A stretch of 38,981 nucleotides of DNA from Acanthaster planci (GCF_001949145.1 NW_019091416.1:1845801-1884781), one strand, 5' to 3'; shown: positions 23,916-34,018, numbered from the stretch's first letter. Numbers and translations are program-made. The notes: generated by a model from the sequence alone, not told the origin.

Positions 23916-25941
23916 AACCTGGAAGTAAAAAAACAACGTGCAGAAATGACAGTCATGCATTTAATGGCACCCATAGAAAAGAAGGAGATTTTGACCCACA
24001 GCATGTGGGGTAAACTCAAACTTGACGTGCATTTCTTCCCTTAAGGTCAAAAACATCCTTCTGTTCTAACTGAAATGAAAGTTACAGGTGTGAGCACATG
24101 AAGCTTAAATAAATGTATGGTAGCTGCTTTGCTACTTTTTAGTGGCAGAACAATACTACATGTACTAACAAACTATACAGATTATTACACAAAAATCCTT
24201 ACTCAAATAACAATACAGCAAGTTACACTGTACATGTACCATTGCCTGTCATGAAATTTGTAACTGTGCTTTAAAGAGTCTGAAGTAAGCATGCGCATGC
24301 GGTCACTGCTGCAGCCATTTAGTTAAGGCACCTGCATGTAATACCATGGTGGAACAACGGTTGTTCAACATCGTATCAAGCAAGCACAAAGAAATCCACA
24401 AGAAACACTTCAATTTTGAGCATGAATGAATGTAATCTGAGATAAGCTACGTGTATTGAAATTGCATTCCTTGCAAAAGCCTGATTAATCGCATTTCACA
24501 CCATTGGAACGGTACGTTTCATTTTAATATTGATTTTCCCTGCTGCAGCCACGGTATGTGTCCAGACCATCAAGCTACACATTAGTACGGTCCCGGTGCA
24601 AACTGAGCACAGACCTCCTCTGATCATTAAGTTCATATTACACTTTGCCCTTGGCTAGACCTCCAAAAGAAAAAAAGATTAACTGGGGCAAACAGACTTT
24701 CCAGGGGGTTCTGATTTGGGAAAAGCTGCCGTATCAAACTTGGGGGGAAAATGGAGAATTTAGAGCTTTCTCTCTTACAGACAGAAATGTTGGAATCAGG
24801 TAACAAGATTGTGTGACACCAACATGCTACCGGTGCGAATACATATACAACATCTGTTAAAGATAACATGTTGTACCTTGAAAATTTGAACTTGGCATTT
24901 TAGTTTTTCTACACAAAGGAAAATGGTCCTACTCTTAGAGATAGAGCAGCGTTAACTGTCTGGTACTTTTCTCCGGACAGTTTTGGGGTACATGTATAAA
25001 TATGCACATCCTGCAGCTAACAAAGCAATTAATTCAACAAGTATTCAAGACATCTGGTTCTGCACCTATGTCAACTCCTGACCATATGAAATTAATCAAA
25101 CACTTTAAAAAATAATGACCCAAAACAGACTCCAAGTCCAGGCGATGTAATTTTTAAACTGACTTTTGCAAAATCGTACCTTTGTTCCACATTTAACCCT
25201 ACATTTAATTTTTATTTTGCAATTTTGATGGGTAATTGGGAGTATTTTGGCTTCACACTATGGAAAATTGCATTCAGGGCCATCAGTGTAATTATAACAT
25301 CCCAAGAAGAAACCCAAATATCAGAGTAATTTCAGTACCAACTTTACCAGACTTCTGTTTTTTATTTGGTTGTATAAAATGTTTCAGATGTCATTTCAGT
25401 TCACAGCAGTAGACCACTGAACCAAGTCTGGGATTTGGATTCATGATTTGAGTAGCATCTTCCTGGGGTGAGATCATCGCGTTATCATTTGTCAGCAAAA
25501 ATACAGCCTCTTTAAACAAGTGCACTTTTTCTCAATCAATCAAGCAAGCCAGATGTCAAGTAGTTTTATAGGAGAAGAAAGTCGAACAACATTGGTATCT
25601 ACAGAGAAAATCAAGGCATGGACTCTTTAAATCAGTGGTACAGGTAACACGAGTGGTCAAGTTGTCAGAAATACTCTAATACAACACAGATTGTAAAGCA
25701 AACAAACAAAAAAGTGCTCACGTGGCTAAGACCCCCCCCAAAAAAATAAATTAATAAAATAAATAAAAGTCTGCTTCCGGTTACCCACCTTACTCTATTT
25801 TTACATTGCGACTACTAAACTTTTTATCAGTTACAGGCAGATTCTAAGCCGATACTTTCCTCTTTTTTTTGGAGGGGTAGGAAAGGAAGCAGATAAAAGT
25901 ATATGATTTCCAAATGCTACATGTACATATGTAAGTATAAA

Positions 25942-26148
25942 TGTGACCCAGCACATTGTAATCAGGAATAAGTCACTGAGGCCGTTTTACTTAATGACCA
26001 AGTAAAGTAGGATGTGAGTAAATGTTGACAACTCGACGTGGCTTGTAATGTGTACCATTTGAAAGCCTATGAATTCTCTTTCTGACCATGTACAAATCTC
26101 AAAATGTCAATTTGCGACTTATTCCTGATTTCGACGTACCGGGTCACA
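25942..26148. mobile_element. MITE with ~33 bp terminal inverted repeats
   Basis: The left end (25942-25974, TGTGACCC...ATCAGGAATAAGTC) matches the reverse complement of the right end (26116-26148) at 28 of 33 positions, with the inner 15 bases AATCAGGAATAAGTC identical. The 207 bp element has no coding capacity. AAAT occurs at both outer borders and may be a 4 bp duplication. It lies about 280 bp beyond the GPCR stop codon, so it may sit in that gene's 3'UTR. Confidence 0.75.
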
Positions 26149-26425
26149 AATACATCAGAAGCAGGCACTGATAAAACCACACTCATTACCTAAGTATACA
26201 TGTACTTCAAGGTTACGATAAAAATTTTAGAGATTAATCAGACGTACAGCTTCTCTTAACAACTGAAAAGTCTCAACAAAGAGTTTGAAATACCTAAAAA
26301 TATCAGACAGCATGTAAGAGGAGGGGAGAGAAAAATCTGAGGAAGTAACCACACATTTTTTGCCGTCCCCCTTCATCTTCAGTGACTCCCGGTTTGGGAA
26401 GTCACTGTTCAGACTGACTACTGGA

Positions 26426-27469
26426 TTAGTTTGGTGGTGAGGCTGTGACTCCAACCTCGGAATCCAGTTCACTGGTGTGCTGACTGTTTCTTCCGGGGCG
26501 AATACGAGAGAAGAACTTCTGCACTCTCGTGAATGAACTTGTGAGAAGCTGTTGGCACGGCAACAGTTTTGCACCCACCATTGCTCTGCTGGTGGCCCGG
26601 ATGACGCTGTTTTTGCAGAAGTAAACAATGATATTGCAGAGGCCGCTACAAAATGAAATGATTATAAATGAGTTCAGTACCCAGGGGATGTCGCTAAAAT
26701 CAATGTAGGAGGCCAACAAACCAGCTATGACAATTGGCATACAGGCAATGGTGAAGACTAGAGTCATAACACGGGTGGTCTTGGAGGCCTTTTGAGCTTG
26801 GTTCTGGAGAGCAAGACGCTGCTGGTTATTGTCATGGTTGCCGTCTCTAGTTGGCATAACTCCAATCTGGGCTGCGTGGTGTCGCGCTACTGCTGCAAGC
26901 CGAATGTATATCATGATTGTTACAACGAGTGGGAGGATGACCAGCAAAACCAGATCCAACCACACTAGGAATTCTTTGACATCAACTTTGAAGACGCACA
27001 ACATGACTGCATCGTAGGTCATGGAAATTTCCCACTTGACAACAAAGGCATCAGTGAGAGATGCGATGCAAGAGATGATCCAGATTGCAGCATTCCCCAT
27101 GTAAACACGATTTGGCGTTAATATGTCATGGTAACGCAAAGCCCTGGTCACTGCAATGTACCGATCAAAATTTAAGGCCAGCAGCAACATGACTTTTGTA
27201 ATTTGAACAACTTTTAACACAAGGGCCTGCAGTTTACAGAAAGAAGAATCAACTGAAATGTTACCAATGTAAACCACTGCCAGAGGTAAGACGCAGATGA
27301 GGCCATTCAGTAAATCCGCAACACTCAACGACGTCATCAGAACTTGGGGGGCTTCATTGATAATAGACTTTACTCTCCTCAGAACAATGATACAGAATGT
27401 GTTGCTGACAATAATGGCAACTGTTAACAAACACAATAGTATGGTGTATAGCAAATCGTAGAACAACAT
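26426..27469 (-). CDS. Rhodopsin-like (class A) G protein-coupled receptor, orphan, 347 aa
   Basis: A plasma-membrane seven-helix receptor expected to couple to G proteins. Helices: TM1 ~6-30 (N23), TM2 ~42-66 (SVADL, D52), TM3 ~78-105 (C78, then DRY at 102-104), TM4 ~122-142 (W130), TM5 ~167-192 (P180, Y188), TM6 ~231-256, TM7 ~263-284. C158 in loop 2 can pair with C78. The frame is uninterrupted and third-loop/tail lysines and arginines are plentiful. Departures from the class norm: the CWxP motif reads ACMP (W6.48 replaced by Cys243, P245 kept) and NPxxY reads NIIVY (P7.50 replaced by Ile280). Position 3.32 is Leu and 7.43 is Phe, which excludes an aminergic receptor and an opsin. The N-terminus is only about five residues; an in-frame stop lies upstream (27494-27496), so this ATG is the first usable one unless another exon adds sequence. 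A single-exon orphan receptor fits the large lineage-specific class A expansions known in echinoderms and amphioxus. Ligand unknown. Confidence 0.93.
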   Translation of the reverse strand: MLFYDLLYTILLCLLTVAIIVSNTFCIIVLRRVKSIINEAPQVLMTSLSVADLLNGLICVLPLAVVYIGNISVDSSFCKLQALVLKVVQITKVMLLLALNFDRYIAVTRALRYHDILTPNRVYMGNAAIWIISCIASLTDAFVVKWEISMTYDAVMLCVFKVDVKEFLVWLDLVLLVILPLVVTIMIYIRLAAVARHHAAQIGVMPTRDGNHDNNQQRLALQNQAQKASKTTRVMTLVFTIACMPIVIAGLLASYIDFSDIPWVLNSFIIISFCSGLCNIIVYFCKNSVIRATSRAMVGAKLLPCQQLLTSSFTRVQKFFSRIRPGRNSQHTSELDSEVGVTASPPN

Positions 27470-27476
27470 GACGTCA
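27469..27476. promoter_or_regulatory. CRE palindrome TGACGTCA overlapping the GPCR start
   Basis: A perfect CREB/ATF site lies between the proposed splice acceptor and the start codon; its last minus-strand base is the A of ATG. It may be coincidental; no transcription start is known here. Confidence 0.3.
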
Positions 27477-27751
27477 CTGGAAACACAAGGCCATTAACGT
27501 GAATTTAAAACGCAAGGCCCATTTTCTTCCTTTACTGACTGGACCGCCAAGTACCGGCACTGCAACACACAGATCCGATAGTAAAACACACAGCCTGCTA
27601 CCGGTACGCTGTCAGGTTCAAACCGAGTGATGAGAGGCTTCTATGGCGACAGGAACATACTCCATTTATTCATTTGTTCACTCGGCTAATTACTTGATCA
27701 AACACTCCCATTTCCCTTGACTAAAACTGATGGGCTGACAGAAACACTCAC
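27477..27751 (-). other. Putative 5'UTR intron of the GPCR gene
   Basis: On the minus strand a donor GAA|gtgagtg (exon edge at 27752) and an acceptor ccttgtgtttccag (exon resumes at 27476) define a 275 bp intron ending seven bases before the GPCR start codon. Joining the two exons leaves no ATG in frame upstream before a stop, so the spliced leader would be untranslated. Confidence 0.4.
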
Positions 27752-28045
27752 TTCAAAGCACATGCAAGATTAGAGAAAAAGCAAAGTCAGCCATCAAGGT
27801 TTACTTTGCTATGCTCACACTGCCCATGAAATTATATCTTCATTTTAATTGTAAATTGGTTTTCTATTGGTTCATCTCTAGACTAAGGACTACAGCTTTC
27901 TCGCATACAGAGAAAAAGAAAGGGAAAACAGGATGCCACTGTTTTTATCTATCAGCTTCAGGTACTCAGTATTATGCTGGATAATCCGTCTGATTTTTTT
28001 AAAAACTGGCTGGTGTGTACAGACAGTTGTCTTGAAATGTGTATC

Positions 28046-28057
28046 ATGAACAAACAT
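28046..28057. repeat. Left target-site duplication of the SINE
   Basis: ATGAACAAACAT, identical to 28198-28209 on the other side of the element. Confidence 0.8.
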
Positions 28058-28197
28058 TATATATAACGAGTTTTGCGCTTACCCAACGTATATTAATAAG
28101 CACTGTATGCTCAGTGCTTGTCCGAGAGCTTCCGAAAAAAACTCACAAGCTTACTTGGGTGGGACTCGAACCCACGACCTCCTGCTTACCAGTGCAG
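28058..28197 (-). mobile_element. tRNA-derived SINE, 5'-truncated, with 12 bp target-site duplication
   Basis: On the minus strand the element begins within a tRNA-like head at the anticodon arm (CTGCACTGGTAAGCAG, anticodon-like GGT as in tRNA-Thr, with one extra loop base). It continues through a perfect T-arm/B box (GTGGGTTCGAGTCCCAC, plus 28159-28175) and a ~100 bp unrelated body containing GAGTTTTTTTCGGAAGCTC, to a TA-rich tail. The flanks are identical 12 bp copies of ATGAACAAACAT (28046-28057 and 28198-28209). The missing D arm and A box mean it is a dead copy, truncated during reverse transcription. It is not a functional tRNA gene. Confidence 0.82.
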
Positions 28198-28209
28198 ATG
28201 AACAAACAT
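28198..28209. repeat. Right target-site duplication of the SINE
   Basis: ATGAACAAACAT, identical to 28046-28057. Their identity suggests a fairly recent insertion. Confidence 0.8.
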
Positions 28210-29932
28210 GTTGTATTGTTGAGGAAGTAACCAATAACTCTAAAAAGAGCCATGATTTTCTCAGACCTTTTTTGGGGGGGGAGAAGAATCTGTCCCGGAT
28301 CTTCGCTATTTGATTAATGCTGGATCTTATGGAACTTGGCAAGCATGAGCTAAACACATATGGCAGAAACTCCCGGAGCCATGGCTTGTAAAAAAAACTG
28401 CTTTGCTACAAGACAAGAGAAAATGTCGAGAGGGGGCAAATTTGGCCTCTCTCGACTCCTTCCAGGGAAAACACTGGATTAAAACAAATTATCCTTAAGG
28501 CCCCTCTGGCAATATTCCAGGAAGTGCCAACTGCACAGCACATTTATAACATGGTTCTCTTCTTTACAGAGCACTTAAACTCTGACAAAGCTGGTTTTTT
28601 TTAGTGATATGCCAATTATCTGGTCACGGATGAAAGATCATAGTGAAGCACTGCTCAAATAAGGTCATTATTACATTCATGATCAAAGGCGGGCAGGACA
28701 CATCAATTTGGGGAGGAACAGAGATTCTCTTCAATATTTGCACTCATTACACCGATCTGTGATGAACACTGGGAAACTTCAATGAATCATGATTTTTTTA
28801 ACCACTAAAGCCTCTTTTTTCAGAAAGAGAAAGAAGAAACTGTTGACTAATCTAGGTTTCCAGGTTTCCAGATTCAGCCAGTTGATGTTGCAGAAAATGG
28901 TAGATATACTGTATTCAAGAATGGGGCATTATTCCTGAGAAATGGGTGGGAAAACTGAACCAGTCCATGTAAATACTGCATGTCAGCAAAAACATACACT
29001 GTACATGGTTAACTCAAATTTTAACTAATACTCTTGTACCACTTCTATTCCTGCTGAGATGATTTGCAGAAAAAGAAGGGATTTTTCAAAGAACTAAGGT
29101 GTGAGAGCCAATTGTTTCTAAGTCAAGTACTTCAAATACTTCCCTACTTAGGATACTTCCCACATTAACTTGATTTTTTGCTATGCACTCTGAGTCTCTG
29201 CAATTCACCTATCAGATGAATGGGATTTATCTTTTTCCACCTCAAGCAGAAGCAGCCATATTGGTCAGGAGTTCATTTGGATGGTACCCATGCAACCGTA
29301 ACTAGTGCATTTCACAGTTGTTCGTGAACCAGCGAAGTGCAGTTCCTACCAAAGGAGCCTTCGTTGCTGAGAAAATTGCTCCCTCTCTTGGTCCAGCTCA
29401 AGGCTAATAAACATGTATAAATCCACTGCTAGAATTAGAGCAAGCTTGATGATTTACACTGCCAGAGTAAATGTAGTGTTTCCATGCCCTCAGGTGTGAT
29501 CAGTAAAATTTGCCAGCTGAAACCCCGTCTTAAAATCTCTCACACAAATACATACTGTGCATCCATGGTTTCAACAAATAGCTCACATGCTGTTCTCTAA
29601 TAATTCAGACAAGCGAGGGCGCTATTCTAATTTTTCATGGCTATGTGAGATTTTACAAAATACAGGACCAGTCTGACTCTCATCAGATACCGCCAAGAGA
29701 AGCATCAAAACTTTCAAAGAGTTGTGTTTCAGGCCAAGCTGAGCCTAGAAACATCAACACAGTGGCTTTTGCAAAAGGAAAGACTCAAAGTGGCGTTCTT
29801 ACTGAAAAGACTGCAACTTATTATCATACCCTGTAGTTGAAACCACAAAAATTACTTCAACATATCTGATCCAGTGATGATTAAGTTTTAAGGGAAACTT
29901 CACTTTACATCAGTACCGAAGTGACTACTTAC
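28210..29932. other. No supported gene
   Basis: Non-coding by eye. A T6G8 junction occurs at 28268-28281. A strong plus-strand acceptor (cctcttttttcag, ending 28823) precedes a 38-codon open frame ending at 28938, but it has no partner exon or family match. Confidence 0.35.
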
Positions 29933-30295
29933 TCCTGGTGGTGTAACTTGGGAATCACGACGGAACTGAATGGGTGATTGAAGTCTTGAGAGCTTGACAG
30001 CCTTCATGGGCAGCAAATTTATTCAGAATTCAGGTTGCACAAAGGACATTCACGGTTAGTTAGAACATGGAGCAACTGATGCCTCTTGAGTCAACTGTCA
30101 GCTTATATTTACAGCAATGTGCACCGTTTGTGTAGTGTGCTTTCAGGCAACACTGATGACGGGGATTGAATGACATCAAACTCTTTGTCTCAATTAAACT
30201 TGGTACTAATCTTTTGAGTTTGAGATCTGTAACTTTTTTGTTGAGGAAGAAAGGAAAAGTCTTACCATCTTTTCTTATTCCAAAAATTGAACAAA

Positions 30296-30356
30296 CCAAA
30301 ATAAAACAAACAAATAAACAAACAAACAATCAAATAAACAAACAAATAAACAAACA
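30296..30356. repeat. AAAC/AAAT microsatellite
   Basis: About 60 bp of imperfect AAAC and AAAT tetranucleotides on the plus strand. Confidence 0.8.
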
Positions 30357-30850
30357 TCCACATCTAAAACAACTAAAACAAATCAAAAGAATAAGCATAG
30401 GCCTCAGTATTTACAACATATGCAAAACTAATGAATTTGGACTATAATTTCCTAATTTCAGAACAAAATTTGTTAGATTGCTCAGAAACTGGAAAACAAG
30501 CAGAGGTGAATAACGTGCAGTGTAATTACCCCAAGAACTGTGAGGTACAACATCTGCCCCACTCCATCTAAAATGCAAAGAACTAAGAAAGCTACACAAA
30601 CTGGAGAAAACATTTTCACAAATAATAATCCATGTTGCATTGTTGGGTCCTACCTCAGCCTGCCAGTGCAGTGCAGTACTAAAATATTGGCCTACATATT
30701 CTGGCATGGGCCAACAAATGTGTGGTGTGGATGGAGGACACACAAGGAAAAGGGGAAAAAAAATTATTACCTTTTCTGGCAACTGCCAATTGGAAGGGGT
30801 TCTCTAACGTTGTAAGGATTGTGTAGGCCTACATGTACTACCCCATCCAA

Positions 30851-30919
30851 ATGAAAGCTGAGCTGTGATTGGTCATGGCAATTGGAAGCAAATTGGACCG
30901 ATCACAGTGCGGCTTTCAT
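30851..30919. promoter_or_regulatory. Inverted repeat carrying CCAAT boxes
   Basis: Arms 30851-30874 and 30896-30919 (24 bp each, 20 matching, spacer 21 bp) start with ATGAAAGC. ATTGG (reverse CCAAT) occurs at 30869, 30881 and 30892, and again at 30966 in GGGATTGGTCAAG. Two of these fit the NF-Y site well (TGATTGGTCA and GGATTGGTCA). It could be a promoter region or simply a small fold-back element. Confidence 0.35.
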
Positions 30920-31839
30920 CTGTGGGTGACAGGAAAACAAAAGGAAAAGATGGGAGCTGTGTTGGGATTGGTCAAGCTATCACACAGCTGACATTTATCA
31001 AGAATACATGCTGCTGATTTTCTGTAATGTGGATGGGCAAAATATTCAAGAATTTCACCATTTTAATGAGGATATATATAAGGTGAATTAACTTCCCCAT
31101 CTAACATCACCAAGAAGGCATGTATAAAATCTGATTGCACAAATACATGTACATGTAGCTGCGTTTGAAGAGTAAATTGGCACAATCAAAACAGCCAAAA
31201 TGTGTTTATGGGAGTTTGTACATGGCTATAAATATATACACCTTACAATTCTGGAAGTAACCAAAGATAATGTTTTTATGGCCACCCTGTTTTTTTGTGA
31301 ATTTAGACCTGTATTACAGGTTTTGTAAATTGTGAAAATAGGCTCTATGTGTAGGCCTATCCCATTATTGCCTTCAAAATTACCCTGTGCCTCTTTCCAC
31401 ACAAAATTAACTCTGCACTATTTAACATGATGTCACCGTCACCTGCCTACCGGTAGGTGGGTTCAAAAATTCAAATGCAGGGCCTAGGCCCTAATTCTTT
31501 ATAAGTTCCCAAACACGGTTCTATTTCTATTGCTAACCACGGAGCATTACATGTATGTGTTCTGATTCTTCGATGGTCGAGGCCTGGCATGGTATGACCA
31601 GTCTTTCAGTCAAAATCTGGCCTAAAGCTATTAAGTATGTTATGTTAGGCCCTACTAATGAACAGCTGAAGCAGGTAAAGAAACGATTAATCTTATGAAA
31701 AGTCTGAAAAGATAGGCCTAATTTGTGAAACACTTACTTCAACTTCAAGAGGTTCAACTTCAAGTCCCAAATCTCGAAAACGGAGTTCCAAGTGACACAA
31801 GCTTCAAGTTCAACATACTGCAGTGCAAAATGCAAGCGC

Positions 31840-32160
31840 GCAAGGAGACCACGCCGCACTCGGATGTCTTGAAAGCCGCGACAAGTCCAGACTTGTATGA
31901 CTTGACAGGCAGCATGCATGCCGTGCATGCCGCCGCGCCGCGAGCCAGCAAAGAAATCACGCCATGAAGAATGGTGCCATACAGTGATGCGCAGCTTCGT
32001 ATTTGCATGAGATGGATACTAGATCAATGAAAACAATCGTCTGCAAACGGCGCAGTGTCACACCGCCCTCTAACGATTGAATGCGAAATATTAAAGAACT
32101 TCTGACCAATCAGCAGACGTTGTCTCAAGCCGGGTGCGCAGAAAATTTCCCAAAACAGTG
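31840..32160. promoter_or_regulatory. CpG-rich segment with a CCAAT box, promoter-like
   Basis: By hand count about 25 CpG lie in this stretch, against zero or one per 60 bp in most of the window. A CCAAT box in the context GACCAATCAGC is at 32106-32110. Open frames with GC-rich third positions exist on both strands (plus 31830-31967; minus 31734-31928, next to a gtaagtg donor at its lower end), so a first exon is possible on either strand. Confidence 0.3.
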
Positions 32161-32871
32161 GGGGTACAACAGAAAGACTGTGGTTACCAATGACAATGAG
32201 GATTTAAAATTGTAAGTACATAGGCCAATTTAAAATGAACTAAAATGTCTAAACAGACAAAGCACTCACTGCAGAGGCGCGATTTCGCAACCCCTAACCA
32301 GAAACGTGTTTGAGACATCAAAAGAAAATAAACCGGCACATTTAGGTGGCCGACACAAACAAACGAGCAGAAACGGTTACGTCTTCCAACAGAGACAAAG
32401 CACAAGGAAGCGGATGACTTCGTTGATGAACGTCATTTTCACTCAATATTCGGATAATTCGGGTGTTTCCGATTCTACTTCTTTTGGGTTACTGCATGTA
32501 ACAACTCTTGGAAGGTATAATTTTTTTATTTTAGAGACTACCGAAAAACTGTCTGCTTATTTTCGCCATGTTGAATCGACACAGAACCAACAGACCGATT
32601 GCACCCGCTAAGTCACGTGACCCTATAGTGGGTATCAAACATAAAAAAATATGGTGTCTCCCCATATAAAAGTGTATTTTTAGTAATGACTACAATTGTA
32701 CCCAGCACCTAATAATCTGAGTGATTTACCGACCGTTAACTTTAGTTTTGGTAAACTACACATATGACACTCTTTGCTATGGGATCACACTATGTTTGTT
32801 GATCTTTAATACTTTTAGGTAACGTGGTTTTGTGGGCGCAATCTGTCTACTCCAACTTTCGGCTCTCGAAA

Positions 32872-32892
32872 TGACGTCACACAATGACGTCA
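32872..32892. promoter_or_regulatory. Two CRE palindromes 13 bp apart
   Basis: TGACGTCA occurs at 32872-32879 and 32885-32892, in two copies of AATGACGTCACAC. A plus-strand open frame with ATG at 32928 follows, ending at a GTACGT donor (33072), which could be a first coding exon of 48 codons; no partner exon is certain. Confidence 0.35.
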
Positions 32893-33481
32893 CACAAGCA
32901 TACTCAAAGGCGCAAAACCCCCAAGCAATGAGCGAAGAAGAATATGTTTCTTGCCATGGTCGCAAAAACACGCCCGGTCTGATATCCATAATCATAGATA
33001 AACCAAATGGCGTAAGGAGGTCGAAGACCAAGTCACGAAGCGCCAAGTTGAGAGGCCCAAGATGTGATCAAGTACGTAATGGCATGTGAGCGGGAGTCTC
33101 AACATCTTAGCCACACTTCGCCGCCATCTGTTACAGGTCGTTTCGTTTTAACTCAGTTTCCTTTATACAACCTTTTTATCTTTGAATTCAGAAGTTATTT
33201 TAGCTACCCTCCTCGATACTACTTGAAAACTTTGAAAAAAATATTAATCTACCCTGTTGCACAAAAATCAAGTTGCGGTGGCCTCATTGCATCATTTGCA
33301 TGGCGGTATTGTAGAGATCAGTGGTAGGGCTACGTGTACTATAATGATTCACCAGCGGCTTGAAATCAGACGTTGAGGGCTCTGTGCATCCTCCAAAAGC
33401 CGGCTAGCAATTAATGGCATACGCCATTTCCTAACCTCCGGCTTCAGTCGTAATGGGATTTGGCATTTATGTCCAGCTTGA

Positions 33482-34018
33482 CGATTTCCTGAGTTTCAAA
33501 TAAATCGCCGGCTCAAAGTGGATCATTTTGTAAAATTGTTTCAGAGACATGAATGTGATCGTGATCGTTACACTGCACAAAACGCCCTGGATGTGGCTAT
33601 TAATGAGGCATATAATAATATTAATACAAATCCAAAGAGTTGGGTCTATTTGTTTGCTTTGAAGATCTAACCACGTCGTTCAAAACACTGGGATCGAAGC
33701 ATGCAAGGTTTTGGAAACACGTCCAGCTTCGGGTACAAGAGCAGAACCCACAGTCTCTGTTAAGTAAGACTAATGCAGATGAGAAAGCGGTAAGCAAAGA
33801 CATTATCCTTAAGAAACTGAAGACTTCATGTCATTTTGTAGTATTAGCACGAGATTAAGTTGCAGCGATTTAGGAAGAAACTCCAAAAAATACACGATAT
33901 CTCAGGATTAAAAAAGCTAATGCAAGAGCATTCAAATGTGAAAAGTGAAAAATCTGAGCAAAAGCTGATTACTTTATTAAGCCAGATGAATGACAATGGA
34001 TTTGTGCCTGAGCAATAA
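33482..34018 (+). pseudogene. Unidentified coding-like tract with frame breaks
   Basis: Three abutting frames look protein-like in sequence. First 33482-33667 (FPEFQINRRLKVDHFVKLFQ and on), ending at TAA 33668. Then 33640-33855, with GSKHARFWKHVQLRVQEQ and NADEKA. Then 33851-34015, with EIKLQRFRKKLQKIHDISG, ending in VPEQ at TAA 34016, where an AATAAA signal overlaps the stop. The second and third can be rejoined in frame by removing a 58 bp GT-AG segment (33790-33847); the first and second cannot be joined simply. It is Lys/Gln-rich and helical in character. I do not recognise the family. It may be a decayed gene copy, a real gene with sequencing errors, or chance. Confidence 0.3.

Larger units (their letters stand above)
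16895..30007 (-). other. Tentative five-exon minus-strand gene model (unidentified, 165 codons)
   Basis: Five short stretches with plausible splice sites can be chained in one frame, in minus-strand order: 29933-30007 (starts ATG, ends GGA|gtaagt), 20964-21131, 19685-19761 (strong polypyrimidine tract with ctccctcag, donor CAG|gtaaatg), 17292-17365 (tcttctttcttcacag, donor gtaaat), and 16895-16998 (ends TAG). Entry and exit phases agree (0/0, 0/0, 2/2, 1/1) and total length is 498 nt including the stop. The second piece, containing NLANKHDASGKPVACG, looks most protein-like. The fourth has a CHIC motif, but no known domain was recognised. Chance open frames of this size are common in this window, the splice sites were chosen by eye, and the GPCR gene would sit in the first intron on the same strand. 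Treat as a hypothesis. Confidence 0.15.

Noticed and set aside
23141-23928. Long open frames (185-254 codons) on both strands
   Set aside because: They are artefacts of reading through 526 undetermined bases.
28155-28200. tRNA-Thr gene
   Set aside because: Only the anticodon arm (with an extra loop base) and T arm are present; no D arm, A box or acceptor pairing.
28039-28230. Frame containing WVGLEPTT
   Set aside because: It is the translated T arm of the tRNA-derived SINE, a common false protein.
28824-28938. Plus-strand terminal exon (KRKKKLLTNLGFQ...) after a strong acceptor
   Set aside because: 38 open codons are expected by chance at this base composition and no partner exon was found.
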